From NCBI RefSeq assembly GCF_963259705.1, contig NC_081847.1, positions 89,236,546 through 89,300,545 on the forward strand: a stretch of DNA of 64,000 bases. Direction: 5' to 3'. This document shows positions 43,777 through 56,461 of the stretch, piece by piece (position 1 is the first letter of the stretch; every line of letters begins with the position of its first letter). A model generated the notes under the pieces. That model did not search any database. It was not told where the DNA came from and saw only the letters and a list, made by a program, of their open reading frames with translations. This DNA is from Myotis daubentonii (taxonomy: Eukaryota > Chordata > Mammalia > Chiroptera > Vespertilionidae). The position numbers and the translations under genes were made by a program.

Positions 43777-43931
43777 TCAGTGCGCTCCCACAGCGCTAAG
43801 GATGTCTGTCAGGGAGCAGGCTTATGCCATCAGTCGGACATCCCCTGAGGTCTCCAGAACTGTGAGAGGGCTGGGCTGGGCTGAGGGCCCCCCCCCCCCA
43901 AGTGCACTAATTTTGTGCACTGGGCCTCTAG

Positions 43932-44100
43932 TCTATAATAATAAAAGTGTAATATGCTAATTAGACCGGACGTCCTTCTGGGATGCAACCGGGGCTGCAG
44001 CGCGGGATCGAGGTAGCTGTCTCAGCTGCGATGCAAGGATCCAGGCAGCCATGACTGCAAAGGCCTACTCTTGCATGAATTTCGTACATCGGGCCTCTAG
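43932..44100 (+). mobile_element. Helitron, short subfamily, abutting the previous one
   Basis: Starts TCTATAATAATAAAAG on the base after the CTAG of the preceding element and ends TCGGGCCTCTAG before T44101. 169 bp. Confidence 0.9.
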
Positions 44101-44104
44101 TAAT

Positions 44105-44290
44105 AAAATAACAACTTACCTTTGTTGAGTGCTTACTAAATTCCATGCAAAGTTCCAGTAATCCTCAAATCAAGCCAAACAGATAAGTCTTATAACTATT
44201 TTCATATTTCCAATGAAAATAAATCCAAGGACCAAATAAATGTAATGGAATTGCCCAAGGAAACTTGGGAAGTGAATGATGGAATATGAT
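44105..44290 (-). repeat. MIR SINE fragment
   Basis: TTGTTGAGTGCTTACTAAATTCCATGC ... ATTGCCCAAGGAAAC match antisense MIR in order (44122-44265). Confidence 0.7.
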
Positions 44291-44579
44291 AATTTACTTC
44301 AAAGAGGCATAATGTGGTCTCTCTTCCCAATACCTAGAAGCACGAGCCTACCGCTTGGCAAAGAGTTTGTACAAATTATCCAGGTTATAGAGACACACGT
44401 TATGTTCTAATTGGATGTTTACTGACCAAGTACTATACACCAAGGACTACTCTCGGTATTAGCATTTCTCAATCATTATCACTAAGCATCCTTTCCTGGT
44501 GAGCTCATTGTGCAGAGTAAGGATCTTACAGTGATGAGATCATTTAAAATACAAACTAGTCACCTTTTCCTCCCACAGT

Positions 44580-44995
44580 AGTGCCAAACTGGAATCAACC
44601 TAGATGCCCATCAACAGGAAAATGGACATATTGTGACTTAGCCATGCAATGGGACATTATTCAGATATAAAAAGCATGAAACTCTGATGCACACAAAAAC
44701 ATGAATAAGTCTCTAAATTATTACACTAAATGAAAAATGTGAGACACAGAAGTACACAAGTACATACTTTATAATCCCAGTACGTAAACGTTTGGAATAT
44801 GCAAATACTGTCCTAGTGGTTGAAATCATCAGTCATTGCTTTGAAGGAGTTGACTAAGAAAGAATATGAAAGGATTATCTGGGATGATGGAAATGTGATT
44901 TGATACATTTACTTAAACTGGCTGAACAACATACTTAAGATCTGAGCATTTCGCTGTATACATTATAAAAAATAAACAAAAAAATATGTAATGCT
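44580..44995 (+). mobile_element. LINE-1 3'-end fragment, sense
   Basis: CAACCTAGATGCCCATCAACAGG, CATGCAATGGGACATTATTCAG and the A-rich end AAAAATAAACAAAAAAATATG are L1 3'-end text (44598-44990). No coding frame. Confidence 0.83.
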
Positions 44996-45149
44996 AAAAA
45001 TTGGAATGAGCAAAGGGAGGTAGAAGCACAGGGACATAAGTGAGTAACTTAGCTTTAAGGAGTCAGGGAATGCTTCATGGAAGACTGGACATGTGAGATG
45101 GGTTTTGAAGACTGAACAGGAATTTGCCAGTTGAAAGATATCCTAGGGC

Positions 45150-45361
45150 CAGTGGTTCTCAACCTTCTGGCCCTTTAAATACAATTCCTCATGTTGTGAC
45201 CCAACCATAACATTATTTTCGTTGCTACTTCATAACTGTCATGTTGCTACTGTTATGAATCGTGATGTAAATATCTGATATGCAGGATGGTCTTAGGCGA
45301 CCCCTGTGAAAGGGTCGTTCGACCTCCAAAGGGGTCGCGACCCATAGGTTGAGAACCGCTG
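45150..45361 (-). mobile_element. SPIN hAT element, internally deleted, reverse orientation
   Basis: Ends CAGTGGTTCTCAACCTTC and GGTTGAGAACCGCTG. The interior (CCTATGGGTCGCGACCC and GGTCGCCTAAGACCATC, read on the minus strand) is SPIN. 212 bp, about 95 shorter than the other copies. Flanks TCCTAGGG and TTCTAGGG, plus one extra C. Confidence 0.92.
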
Positions 45362-45369
45362 TTCTAGGG

Positions 45370-47018
45370 GAAAAGCAGAGAACATTCATTTATTGATTTC
45401 TGATTTATCTACTCAAAAATTATGGCCCATTTATTTTCTGCTTGGTACAATTCTATGTTCTTGTGATGCAGCAGTGAAAAAGACAGATGCAGTTTTTGCC
45501 TGCAGAAAGCTTAGACTCAATGGGGAAGTCATAAGTTTTATGGAAATTTCATAAAAAATGTCAGGGAAAGTTGAGTTCGTTGTGATTAGAATGTGTTGGA
45601 ATGATAAGAGATAAGGTGGGTAGTGGTAAGTAAATTGGAATCAGATCAAGAATATTTAAATGTATAATACATTAAGGAGTGTGAATTGTATCTTAGAGGT
45701 GTGAGAGTCTAGTACAAATTTATAAATCCTAAGTTGATGTAGTTACCATGTTTTTATTTTTGAATTACAGTTAACATTTAATATTATATTAGTTTCAGAG
45801 ATAGTTATAATTTTCAAGGAAGATTATTTGGACTATCTGAGGACACATTGGAATAGAGAGAAATTAGTGGAAAAGTGGTAAAGAGAATGTTGTTCCCAAA
45901 GGTAAGCCAAGGTTGGCAGAAACTCAGTACATGTTCCAGCTCACATTTTTTAGCCCCTTGTAAGCATGCTAACCCATAAAAGCACTCTTCCTCACCAAGT
46001 CAAAACAAGACATAACACCACACACACATCAGCCAAAGTAGATTTGGCACATGCACTATATGTGATTTCTGGTGGAGGTTCCAAAGGTCATTTCCTGGGT
46101 TCATGAGTCAGGAGCCCAGTCGAAAAAGGGGAGAGAGTAGCTTGGAGAGCTAGCTCAAAGGTAGAATTATTTGATGACTGGATAAGAGACTGATTCAGAC
46201 TTTGATAGTGTGACTCTAGGAGACAGTCACATTAATAATAATAATAGCAATAAATCATGGCACAGAATGCATTTAGATTCTCCGGGAAGTGTGATAGTTT
46301 TGACAAGATCTCACTTCCACATCTCATTCATTAATGTTCACATTTACTTCTCAGAGAAAGTCTACTGTGGCTCTTCTGATCAATTTAGAGTAAAGAACCT
46401 TTATTTCTAGGCTTTAATTCCTTGCCTTAGAATTAGGTCAATAATTTTTACTTTGTTGTCAAATGCACATAGCTCAGTTCTTACTCTCAGAGCTTTCCTA
46501 AAATTGTCTCTCCCTCCTCCCCCTCACTCCCCCTGGGATTATGACTCGCAAGATTGGTTTCTTAGCTGTAAAGGCTTTAAATTATTTTTTATCTCATTAG
46601 CATCTCCATCCAAATATACTCATGTATTATAGGCCATTGGCCATGAACACCATATGTCTTTTGACCTATGAATTTTGTTATCATTGAGTGTTCAATGAAT
46701 ATTAGCATCTCTAAAACTCATTTTTTATTTGCCTCGCTCTGGTTCTTAGTACTACGGGTGTAACTACTCTTTCAGCTAATGATTGTGTCTGTTCGCTACA
46801 GGAAAACGCGAGAAGATGCCTTTGTGCTGCTCAATCACAGCCAAATACTGCATTATCCCCAGTGATGACCAAAGGGGAGAGCTCAGTTGACTAAATCTTC
46901 AAATGAACCCTAAATTTACGTAAAAATAAATCTGTTTTCAGGGAGAGAAGATTCCTTTTTACCTTGCCCTTGTTTGCTCCATAAGCTGTTAATAGATGTT
47001 AGTGCGGTGAGATGGTGA
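45370..47018. other. intronic, old repeat traces
   Basis: About 45385-45560 resembles antisense L2 or a related element (GCAGCAGTGAAAAAGACAGATG). The rest is unassigned. Confidence 0.4.
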
Positions 47019-47028
47019 AAAAGCAGGG

Positions 47029-47183
47029 GTGCCCGGTCGGCGTGGCCCAGGGGTTGAGCGTCCACCCATGAACCAGGATGTCACGGTTCGATTCCCTGTC
47101 AGGGCACATGCCCTGGTGCAAGCTCGATCCCCAGTGTGGGGCGTGGAGGAGGCAGCCCATCAATGATTCTCTCTCATCATTGA

Positions 47184-47219
<36 letters not shown>

Positions 47220-47258
47220 TCCCGTCCTCTCTGAAGTCAATAAAAACATATTTAAGAA
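47029..47258 (+). mobile_element. Ves SINE, sense
   Basis: GCCCGGTCGGCGTGGCCCAG head, B-box-like GGTTCGATTCCC, a long (CT)n run at 47191-47214 and AATAAAAACATA end. Duplication GAAAAGCAGGG on both sides. Confidence 0.95.
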
Positions 47259-47269
47259 GAAAAGCAGGG

Positions 47270-48342
47270 AAGCAAGCAGCCTCAGTGACGCATGGTTAAT
47301 CGGGACCTTGAAAGGGAAAGTGATTTGTGCTTCCAGGGCAGCAGCAGAGCAGGCGTGGAGGAGGCGGTGGAAGCCACTCCTGCCAGACAGCATCTGACAA
47401 GGGCAGCGCCGCGTGCAGCCTGAGCATATGGCCCGGCAGCGCTGCCCAGGCCTCTTTGTGCCGAAGGCAAGGGCTCCTAGGGACTCAGACTCTTGTTTGT
47501 GCTGAAGGAGAATGAATCTGCTCCGTAAACACTTGTAATTATCTTCTCAGTGAAGAAGCATAAACTTGGACCTCAATACTGTTTTCTTGGGTAAATCATC
47601 AATCTTGGAAAGAAGTGGAATTACATTTTCTCTAGTTGTGCAAATGAAATGCTGGTATAAAATTAATGCATTTTTGGGGGGTTGCCACTCAAAACACTTT
47701 TTTTTTTTAGGTTGAAGTATTATTTTAGGTTGAAATCCTTCATTTCTCTCTTTATGCTACTTTGTTCTATTTTCTTTCTTTTCCTAGAAATATTGTTTGT
47801 TTGAATTTTTACAAGTTATTTTGCTGTTTCCCTTTTTTTTAAAAAAATATGGTTCATAACAAACACTTTAGAAGATATTAAAGAATGCTGCAGATTAAAG
47901 GTTCATAATTTGGTTTACCAACGTGCTATTTTTATATAATTAGGGTGAATGTATTCAATGGTCCACACATATAATCAATAAAATCAAAGATTTATTTCAG
48001 CTCCACATTTTTACAAATTATTGCTTTACCAGATGTGTTGTTGTCGCTGTCTGTGTGTTTGTGAATATGTGAGTGAACTGAAGGCCTGGGGCCCAAATGG
48101 CAGGGTCTGCCCCTGAGGCTGAAAAGAGAGCTCGGGGCCACTGTGAGAATTGGCCCATTCTGCCCCAACACGGGGAACACGTCCATTTTCCTGTCCCTCT
48201 CACCTCACAGGGCAAACTGCTTCGGCCTGGAGCCTGGTGTGTGTCCCAGTGCAGGGCAGTGACTGAGAGAGTTACAAGTTACTCACATGCCCTGGTTCAG
48301 TGTGTGAAGCAACTTTCTGTGTTCACCGTGTGTTAAATACAC
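47270..48342. other. intronic, nothing recognised
   Basis: A GC-richer patch at 47330-47510 has a few CpGs, but no feature can be supported. Confidence 0.4.
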
Positions 48343-48375
48343 TTTTTTTTTTTTTTTTTTTTTTTTTTTACTAAT
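48343..48375 (+). promoter_or_regulatory. long poly-T and branch-point region before exon 2
   Basis: An unbroken run of 27 T (48343-48369) is followed by TACTAAT (48369-48375), a near-ideal branch-point match 31 nt from the acceptor AG. The normal polypyrimidine tract (CTTGTTCTGCTTCTGTTTCAG, 48385-48405) comes after it. Confidence 0.6.
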
Positions 48376-48405
48376 TTCGCGCTGCTTGTTCTGCTTCTGT
48401 TTCAG

Positions 48406-48555
48406 GATGGCGTAGGGGTGGACGAGAAGCTGTCCCTGCGGCGGGTGGCCGTGGTCGAAGATTTCTTCGACATCATCTACTCCATGCACGTGGAGACAGG
48501 GCCAAATGGAGAACAAATTCGGAAGCACGCTGGGCAGAAGAGAACTTACAAAGCG
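48406..48555 (+). CDS. NOL4: NOL4 coding exon 2 (residues 87-136)
   Basis: Second coding exon, 150 nt or exactly 50 codons, phase 0 at both ends, beginning DGVGVDEKLSLRRVAVVEDF and ending GQKRTYKA. It matches what I recall of vertebrate NOL4/NOL4L, where this segment belongs to the most conserved N-terminal region. The preceding acceptor TTCTGTTTCAG and following donor GCG|GTAAGT are strong. The open frame visible before 48406 (from 48418 at the first ATG) and after 48555 is not coding. Joined to exon 1 it gives residues 1-136. The remaining exons lie beyond the window. High sequence constancy fits a functional gene and not a pseudogene. Confidence 0.95.
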
Positions 48556-51500
48556 GTAAGTTGCGAAGGCGTGGCAGAAGGACAAGGCGTGCATTTTGAA
48601 ATTTGGTATTAGGCATGCTCATTAAACGGGGTTAAAGAAGGATAACTATTCTATCTGCGACATAAATTAGACCATCTCCTGGTCACACCCAACATCTAAG
48701 CTATAATTTAATTATATTGCTGGCTCTGTTTTGGTCGTGTGTTCACCAAGTCTATTGTATATAATTTAAACCTGTCTCTAGGAGTCTCATATTGTATTCT
48801 TTAAATGTACATAATATGTGGGAGTCCCAGTCAAATATGTTATTTATTCACTGCATCACAATATGGCTGGAACTTTTGAATATTGGTACTACCTCTACAG
48901 TTTTAACACTCCTTCCCCTTCAAATCATATTAATATGTTTTGGTAGTTCCTCTTTAATGCTTATAATCACATGGATAAGAAAATTTTATGTACTCTTTAA
49001 ATGTCTCCTTATATGAATACATTGTACCAAAGGGTATACATTTCTTATAGAATAGGTTATTAAAAGATATGTGTTATTTTTATAGATTTAATGCCCTGGG
49101 ACATTTTTGAATGGAGATATATAAATAATGTTTATATCATAAATTATGTGAAAAGAAGTTTTAATTAACTGTTAGATTTTGAAATATATATTGTCAAGCT
49201 GGAGTTATATATTATTTCTAAAGGTCTAATTATTACTTACTGTTTGATCTAGACACTTTAATCTAGCTTTTTTAATTAAAAAGTTTATAAAATCATCTTA
49301 ATATAGATATTTCATCCTTTCTAGGAAAATGGAACAGTAAGTTATTCTTTTCCAATATGAGCGAAATGTACGTCAGAGGTACTTTATCAGCAATCAGAAG
49401 AATATGCTTTTTTAGAATTCTTATTGAACTTTGCTTTTGGCTGCCTTTATATTAACTGTTTTCAGCTCTATTGATACACAATATCAGTCTGGATCCATTT
49501 TTTTTTCAGATACAGAAAAATGTGTGAAATGCTCAAAGTTTCAGATACAGGTACATATGTTTGAAAATTAGCTACTGAGCATAAGAAAGAGCTTCTTTTC
49601 CATAACTATTTTTTGCTATATTTCCAGGGTCATAGTGAACCCGTGTAGTTGAATAATAACCCCTAATACATGTTGTAGTTATCTCTCCTTCTCTATGGTT
49701 TTGTTTCTTGGCTGTTTGCAAACTGCATGGTTTGTGGGCAGGCACTATTATAAGTTTCCTCACATAATTCTGCCACATAAACTTTCTTTTGACTTACATA
49801 TCTCAGGAGGTACTCTTATCATGACTAATAGCAGTGACCTATCTTCTTTAGGATATTTTTATGTCGACTAATATTTCTGCACATGCTCATTTCACCTGTC
49901 TCCTAAGCCAGGTTTTTATCTCTGGATGGTCATAGGAAAATAATTGTATATTGATCTACTAATGTCACTAACTGTGTACTCTTATGATAACCTATTTTCA
50001 TGAAATAACTACCTGAACTTGATAGGACTCTGTAAGGTAGACCTACATCAGTTTAATTGTATTAAAAGAAAAGCTAACAAGAAAGGAGTGGTTTCATTGT
50101 CTGTAGGAGGGTGGCAGCCAAATCTGATTAGGTGCCAAAAGCAATTTAAAACAATTTAATCTTTCCAATGCACTAGATCGAGATCTTAAACTAAAGTGGG
50201 AACATGAGTCAGACCCAAATAACTCACCTTTGTTTTCTGGAATGAAATGTGAGAGTCTGATCCATTCCCATGTTGCATGCTAAACACTCTCAGCATATTG
50301 GTAAGCATGCTTTAACATACGTTATTTTGCATTAACATTATAAAGGCATTTTCTGCAATTTGGAGTAAGGATATCAACTTTTAAAGTCTAAGCAGCATCT
50401 AAAACATGATCTAATCCCTATTGAGAATATTCTTTTTGATGATCTTTCTCTTTCCCAAATTTATTGTTTATTTTCACATCTAAAGTGTTTTCAACCTTTT
50501 CCTAATATCATGAAGGTTCTTTTTGGCCTAACCAATTACCTTCTGGTATCTCTATAGAGAATCCTAAATAGGAAACATTTCCATTTTGTGGACTAATAAC
50601 TCATCGTAGAAAAAAAAACAAACCTGCTGCAATACCAGCAAAATTGTGTACTTGACTCTGCAGTGAACTTAAGTCTAATGTTAAAAATTAATATAAGTGT
50701 TCAAGTAATGGAGCATAAAACTAAATGCAGTTTGAAATCAAGTGGTGTTGGGTCAGAGTTGAGTTCTCGATACTAATACTGGGATTGGCTAGTTATTAGT
50801 AGAATTAGCTAGATACCTATGGCAATTGTAATGGTTCCATTAAGTTTAAGATTTTTTTCTACTTCTAACTCATTAGCTCATAGAGCATGCATGATTATGT
50901 TTATTGACCTTTTTTTTCTTCCTTTTCCTACATGGCCAAGAAACCATACTTATACAACTAATCATTAAAGCGTCTCAGATTGTCTTAATAACATTATCAA
51001 TAGATTTAGTGATCATTTTATTTACTTTGCCTTTTTTTGCAAATCTTTCTATGTTTTCACTCTGCAGGAAATGGTGGTTCTTTAATATCAGATTAACTTT
51101 GAATGCTATTTGTTTTTACCTATTTGCAGTATATCATTCCTTGAAATATCTAGGCATTCTATAACTTAAAGTTTATTGCAAATTGATTTGGCTGTAGATA
51201 AAATTGGAAAGTATATGTTCTATTACTCACGAGTTCTTTGAAAAACAAATCCACATAAAATGACACATTTTAGGAATATGTGAAGGCTATCATAGTTATT
51301 ATTTTCAGACATTGTTGAATTTTAGTGTCTTAGGTACTTTCTCTGTATTCGTCACTGTCTCCTTATTAACTGTGATTGGTCCATTGAAATGTGTTTCTTT
51401 CGGGAGAGTAAACTCTGGATTTAACAGAGTGGAGATGAGGTGTGGATCATTCAATTGTTAGTATACATATATATTTGAAAATAAAATGCATTTTTGTGCA

Positions 51501-51974
51501 GAAAATTGAATGCCGGCACTTAAACTTTGGAGAGTCCCTTCAGAATGAATGATACAACATAATACAAAACAGTGTGGATGCTGTTTGTCTTCCCGTCTAC
51601 CTCTTCTCAACGCGTCCTGAGCTCCCTTCAGGGAACGCACTGCTCCTCGAGGGAGGGCTTAACGCTTGTGTCCACCACAGGCCCAGCACAGCTGCCTTTC
51701 CAGGGTTTTATGTCAGGGTCCCTTGAAAGATTCAGTGTCAATGCTCTTTCATGAAAAAACAAACAGAAAACTAGAGTAACTGATGGAAATCCAGGAACTA
51801 AGGGGAAACGTTTGTGTTTTCCATAGAGAGGACAGTCTGCATATGTATGTGCATGTATGTAAACGCACACACACCCCTTGTAGTGTGATGCAATAAGCCT
51901 ACATGCATTGTTCACATATGTAGCTGCCAGTAATTACATTCCTATAATTCCGAGTGGCTAGTGTGCACTAGAGC
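48556..51974. other. start of intron 2, no recognised repeat
   Basis: About 3.4 kb of AT-rich DNA without an identifiable transposon, the longest such stretch in the window. No exon, RNA gene or obvious regulatory cluster could be supported. Confidence 0.4.
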
Positions 51975-52500
51975 TAAAAGAAACTAGACTAGAACCCAGA
52001 CCAACTCAGTTTCAAATGTCAAGTCTAGCACTTTCTACCTGTGTCTCTTTGGGCAAATTATTTGCTTTTTTCTCTCTTTCTGACTAGAGCAGCAGTTCTC
52101 AACCTGTGGGTCACAACCCCTTTGGGGGTCGAACAACCCTTTCACAGGGGTCGCCTAAGACCATCGGAAAACACATATGTAATTACATGTTGTTTTGTGA
52201 TTAATCACTATGCTTTAATTATGTTCGATTTGTAACAATGAAAATACATCCTGCCTATCAGATATTTACATGACGATTCATAACTAGCAAAATTACAGTT
52301 ATGAAGTAGCAACGAAAATAATTTTATGGTTGGGGGTCACCACCACATGAGGAACTGTATTAAAGGGTTGCGGCATTAGGAAGGTTGAGAACCACTGGTC
52401 TAGAGGGTGATAAGGGTATGTGTGGTGTGGTAAAATAAATGAGTTAAGATGTGTGAAGTGCTTGGCATCTGGTTAGCATTTGAATATTGTTACTTCTTTA
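51975..52500 (+). repeat. MIR SINE split by SPIN
   Basis: Left part TCAAGTCTAGCACTTTCTACCTGTG...TTTGGGCAAATTATTTGC and right part AAATAAATGAGTTAAGATGTGTGAAGTGC are consecutive MIR text interrupted by 52090-52397. Confidence 0.7.
52090..52397 (+). mobile_element. SPIN hAT element
   Basis: Ends CAGCAGTTCTCAACCTG and GGTTGAGAACCACTG. Flanks GACTAGAG (52082-52089) and GTCTAGAG (52398-52405), near the preferred NTCTAGAN target. 308 bp, no transposase. Confidence 0.95.
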
Positions 52501-52601
52501 TCCAGTCACTACTCAAGTTCCAGGTAGAAGGACAAGCAGGACAATAGCACAGGGCTACCACGGCCCTAATTATATTGTGGACATAATTTCCTCTGCCTGC
52601 C

Positions 52602-52632
<31 letters not shown>

Positions 52633-54415
52633 ACACTACTCACTCCCCTGTTGGGAGATACTAATGGCAATAACCTGTGCATGTTTCATGTGCATCCTGT
52701 AGGTGGCACTATCCCTGGAAGTCCACCCTGTAACTTTTAGCCAAGGTTTGCCTGGGCTGAAGAAAAACATAAAAGCAGGCAGAGACCCCAGTTAGGGGTT
52801 CTCTTGTAGGTTAGGTTTATGAGTGTTTTAATGATTTCGTTACACTTTTCCACAGGTTAATTCTGTTAAATAAATTTTCGGAAAAGTTTAAAACCTGGCT
52901 CTATTTAAATAATTTGTTTTCAATATTTATTGAATATTTCTTTCCAGATACATACTACAGAAAAATACTATCTCATGCAGAATTTCTATGTCCCTGTCTG
53001 AAAATTAAAAAGGGAAATCTTTATTTTATTACTTTATTCTATTTACTTGACCTTAAAAGTATATTAGTATCATTTTTGTCCTTTTAAAAAAATAAATCCC
53101 TATTGGTTCATCATCTCTACTGCTCAGTAGGATATTTTAACTTGCACTGGTTTCTGCTCACTTGTCATGTTAACATTCTCAGAATTCTTGTCAACATATA
53201 GGGAGATTAAATGACCAAAATTTGTAGCCATTTTGGTGTGAAAAAAAAATAGCACTAAACTATAATCCATGAGTTCCAAACCATTAATTTAACCTTTATT
53301 TTTACTTTTTTTTTTTTTTTTTTTTTTTTTGCTTAGGCCACAGTTTGCTGACATGTAAAATGAGAGGGTTATAGTTCAGTTTTCTTAAAACCAATGAGAA
53401 TGTGTGTGGGGCCATCACTGTGCTGGGGACGCAGTGGAGATGGTAACCAATGTGAGTAGCAGGTTGGCACGAACAGTGCAGCAAATAAACAGACACGGGC
53501 ACTGCCTTCTTAATGCAGATGGCGTTGTTCACTGCACTTTACGATTATAAGCTAGGGTGGCTTAAATCAATGACTGTTCTGGAGATCAAATAGAATAAAA
53601 CCTTAAAATTATTCCAAATTTAAATGTGTTTAAGGACATTCTCTAATATTGAGCTCCATGATACTGTTATACATTAAGTCAGTGACTTAGAAGTATATTT
53701 TATAACTAGTTCATCTTGGAAAGTTTATGAGCATAAAACATTGCTCAATTACATATATATATATATATCACAGTACTTTTATATATGTCTTATGGTACAA
53801 TTATAGATCTTTTATGGTGCTTTGGTGAGGTTCCTTTTGTTTGCTTTTCTTTTTTTATGGCTAGAGTAGATGTTAAAATACCATACAACCCCTGCTGGTG
53901 GGAGACGTGTCTGTTTTTCATGTCACTGTGTCAGCACACAGCTCAGCAGAAGACCAGTCTCGTAGTAGGGCCTCAGCAAGTACCTGCCGAAGGAGTCAGC
54001 CCTCGTCGCTGTCAGGCCTGCCTTGGTGATGCCAGCTCAGCAGGTGAAGAAGTTACCACGAATAGGGATAATGACACCGAGTGAGAGCTGTAGCCCAGGC
54101 CTGGAAAGGCCGGCACTGCACAGCTCACATTCACAGTGAGCAGTGAGAGGACTGAAGCCATTTCAGAGGCTCTGAATGAGGTACACAAATCATTTAACAC
54201 AAGTGCGTCCTGTGTGCTCTTCAGGGAAAAAATTCCCCACATTGGTTTATTTTTATCAGATACACACCCATACCCGTGTATCCCACACACATATTTAGGT
54301 TTCACATAGGCAATTTCTAAATATCGAAGACAGCCATTACATTTAAACATAGTACACATAATATTCAATCCGCTTTTACGTTAGAATAGTCCCATTGTTT
54401 TTTTGTTTTGTTTTG
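52501..54415. other. intronic, simple repeats only
   Basis: Poly-C/(CA)n at 52600-52636, poly-T at 53307-53330, (AT)n at 53753-53768. Otherwise unassigned. Confidence 0.45.
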
Positions 54416-54419
54416 TTTT

Positions 54420-54658
54420 AAATGCGCACCCAAGGATATTTTTCCCATTGATTTTTCAGAGAGAGTGGAAGGGAAGGGAGAAGCGGGGAGAGAGAAACAT
54501 CCATGTGAGAGACACCGATTGGTTGCCTTCTGCACCCACCCCAACAGGGCGGGGATGAGCCTGCAACTCAGGTGCTTGCCCTTGACCGGGAGTCGATGCT
54601 GCGACCCTTCGGTGCTCAGGCCGAAGCACTAACCACTGAGTGACACTGGCCAGGGCCC
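54420..54658 (-). mobile_element. Ves SINE, diverged
   Basis: Antisense: TTCCCATTGATTTTTCAGAGAG, complement of the tRNA head, ends GACACTGGCCAGGGC. More diverged than other copies, so probably older. Confidence 0.88.
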
Positions 54659-55660
54659 ACTGTTTTGATAACTAAAATAACATTATTCAAACGGATAAGT
54701 CAGGTGACTAAAACATCTCAGAAAGAAAAATACAAGTGGCATGGGGATTAGAGTATGAAGTAGCAACCCTAAAACAGAATGGTGTACTGCCATTGATCAA
54801 AATCGATTTGTTTCTCATATAGCGTAGTTAGAATTATGACAGGAGGGCACGAATCAGTGCAAAATGCTGTCTACTTAGAAGGTGGTCGTGGAGACCCTCA
54901 AAAGACATAAGAGCTCACCCAAACCAGCGTATCGTCACAAACCCCGTCATTGCTAGTTTTCATACTAAACAATAATATCCCAGTAAATAGGTGTATTCCC
55001 TGAAAGGGATGAACCTTGGAGAAACCTCATTAACTCCTCATGTCCAGCCTAGACATAAACTGCTACTTTAGTGCACCCTTGTGGTGAGAGTGAGCCAATG
55101 CAGCTTCTACAACCACTCAGGACATTTAATGCCTGTACCACTTGGATCCAGAGGTTTAGGTACTCCTGGGTGCGGTGACGGTGAAGTCAATAAAACCTTT
55201 TGAAGTCCCTCGAGGACGTGCCTGTGCGCACCTGTACAAGCACCTGGAAATGTGATTAACTGGGATAAGATGTAATAGGAAGAGCACCAGTGACATCAGC
55301 TGGACGAGGACTTAAGTCCTGAAAAGGAAAGTCCTATTAGGGATGACTTCGGCGTGGATTATTAGTAGGTTTGTTCTGGAGCTCAGAAATAATATATGTA
55401 ACGTGTTGAACATAATAACTACTTCAAACCTGTATGAAGTTGTTCGTGGGGGCCAGATGCTATAAACAGCTTTTCAAAAATCACTGGCCATTGAAAAGTC
55501 AGGTTCTCTCTTTGTGTCACCTGTGCTCCTCCGTGACCTGTGGACGCCACCCACCCGTGACTTCATTCCTGACTTTCCCAGCATTGAGATCATTTACTAG
55601 CTTGATTAGTAGCAGTCTTAATCATTTCATAGTATGTAAAAAGAAACCACCCTTCATCTA
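54659..55660. other. intronic, nothing recognised
   Basis: No feature supported. Confidence 0.45.
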
Positions 55661-55665
55661 TGTTT

Positions 55666-55842
55666 TAAAGATATTTTTATTGATTTCAGAGATGAAGGGA
55701 GAGGGTGAAAGAGAGAGAAACTTCAGTGAGAGAGAATCATTGATTGGCTGCCTCCTGCACGATCCACACTGGGGCTGGGAATCAAACTGACCTTCTGGTT
55801 CAGAGGTTGAAGCTCAGCCACTGAGCCACGCCAGCTGGCCCT
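55666..55842 (-). mobile_element. Ves SINE, shortened
   Basis: Antisense: TTTTTATTGATTTCAGAGATG to GAGCCACGCCAGCTGGCCC, with an internal deletion near the B box. Confidence 0.9.
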
Positions 55843-56143
55843 TTACCTGTTTTTTAATTTTTTTATCTGCTCTGCTCCTCCCCCTTTGCTTTCTTTTTTT
55901 CTGGGAATGTCCTCTCCAATGCACCTGTAGCCCAACCGTGTCTGAATGTGGCTCTGCCCCCTGACCGTGGTGTGGGAAACGGAGGGGATCCTCAGAGAGA
56001 CTGATGTGGTGACTTAGCTGCTGCTTCTGGGGATTTAGACCCCCAAAATTTCTATCTTGGGGTGCTTTTTCTCTTCAGGGGAGAACATGCAAACATGATA
56101 TCTTTTGTTATGTGTATCCCTTAGTTGTATAATTATTTGTATA

Positions 56144-56338
56144 CTAGTAGCCCTGCGCACAAATCTGTGCGTGAGTAGCTCACTGCCGCGTGCCTCAGCT
56201 GGCCACCCTGCCCACCGCTGCTGGTAGCTCTCTGCAGCTCGTAGCTCACTGCCCCGCCCTCCTGTAGCTCTCCTCCGCCTGCTGTCCTGTACTCCTGTAG
56301 CATCCCGGCTAATTTGCATATTCCTCTATTATTCGAGA
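56144..56338 (-). mobile_element. Helitron, diverged short copy
   Basis: Minus-strand start TCTCGAATAATAGAGGAATATGC and end GGGCTACTAG. The 3' palindrome is recognisable as GCACAAATCTGTGC. Interior enriched in GTAGCTC repeats (about 56175-56275). Confidence 0.75.
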
Positions 56339-56341
56339 GGG

Positions 56342-56461
56342 TGGGGCAAAAGTAGATTTACAGTTGTGAGTACGCCAAACACAGAATTTATCCTTAAATT
56401 CTTATTTATTGATTATTGTGTTATTTTCCATATGAGCAGCCAGAAGCCTACCTTTGCCCCA
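56342..56461. mobile_element. mariner MITE
   Basis: Inverted ends TGGGGCAAAAGTAG and CCTACCTTTGCCCCA. 120 bp, internally deleted. It begins three bases after the Helitron end. Confidence 0.78.

Larger units (their letters stand above)
43338..43931 (+). mobile_element. HeliBat-type Helitron, first of a two-unit array
   Basis: Starts TCCTATATAATAAAAGCC after A43337 and ends CTGGGCCTCTAG at 43931. Three perfect CTCF cores: 43454 (+), 43507 (+), 43763 (-), so two converge on one. Confidence 0.92.
9759..48405 (+). other. NOL4: NOL4 intron 1 (38,647 bp)
   Basis: Donor GTGAGT at 9759 and acceptor TTCTGTTTCAG ending at 48405. Both flanking exons are phase 0, so exon 2 joins in frame. A branch-point match TACTAAT (48369-48375) lies 31 nt before the acceptor. 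The intron carries the bulk of the transposons in the window. Confidence 0.93.
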
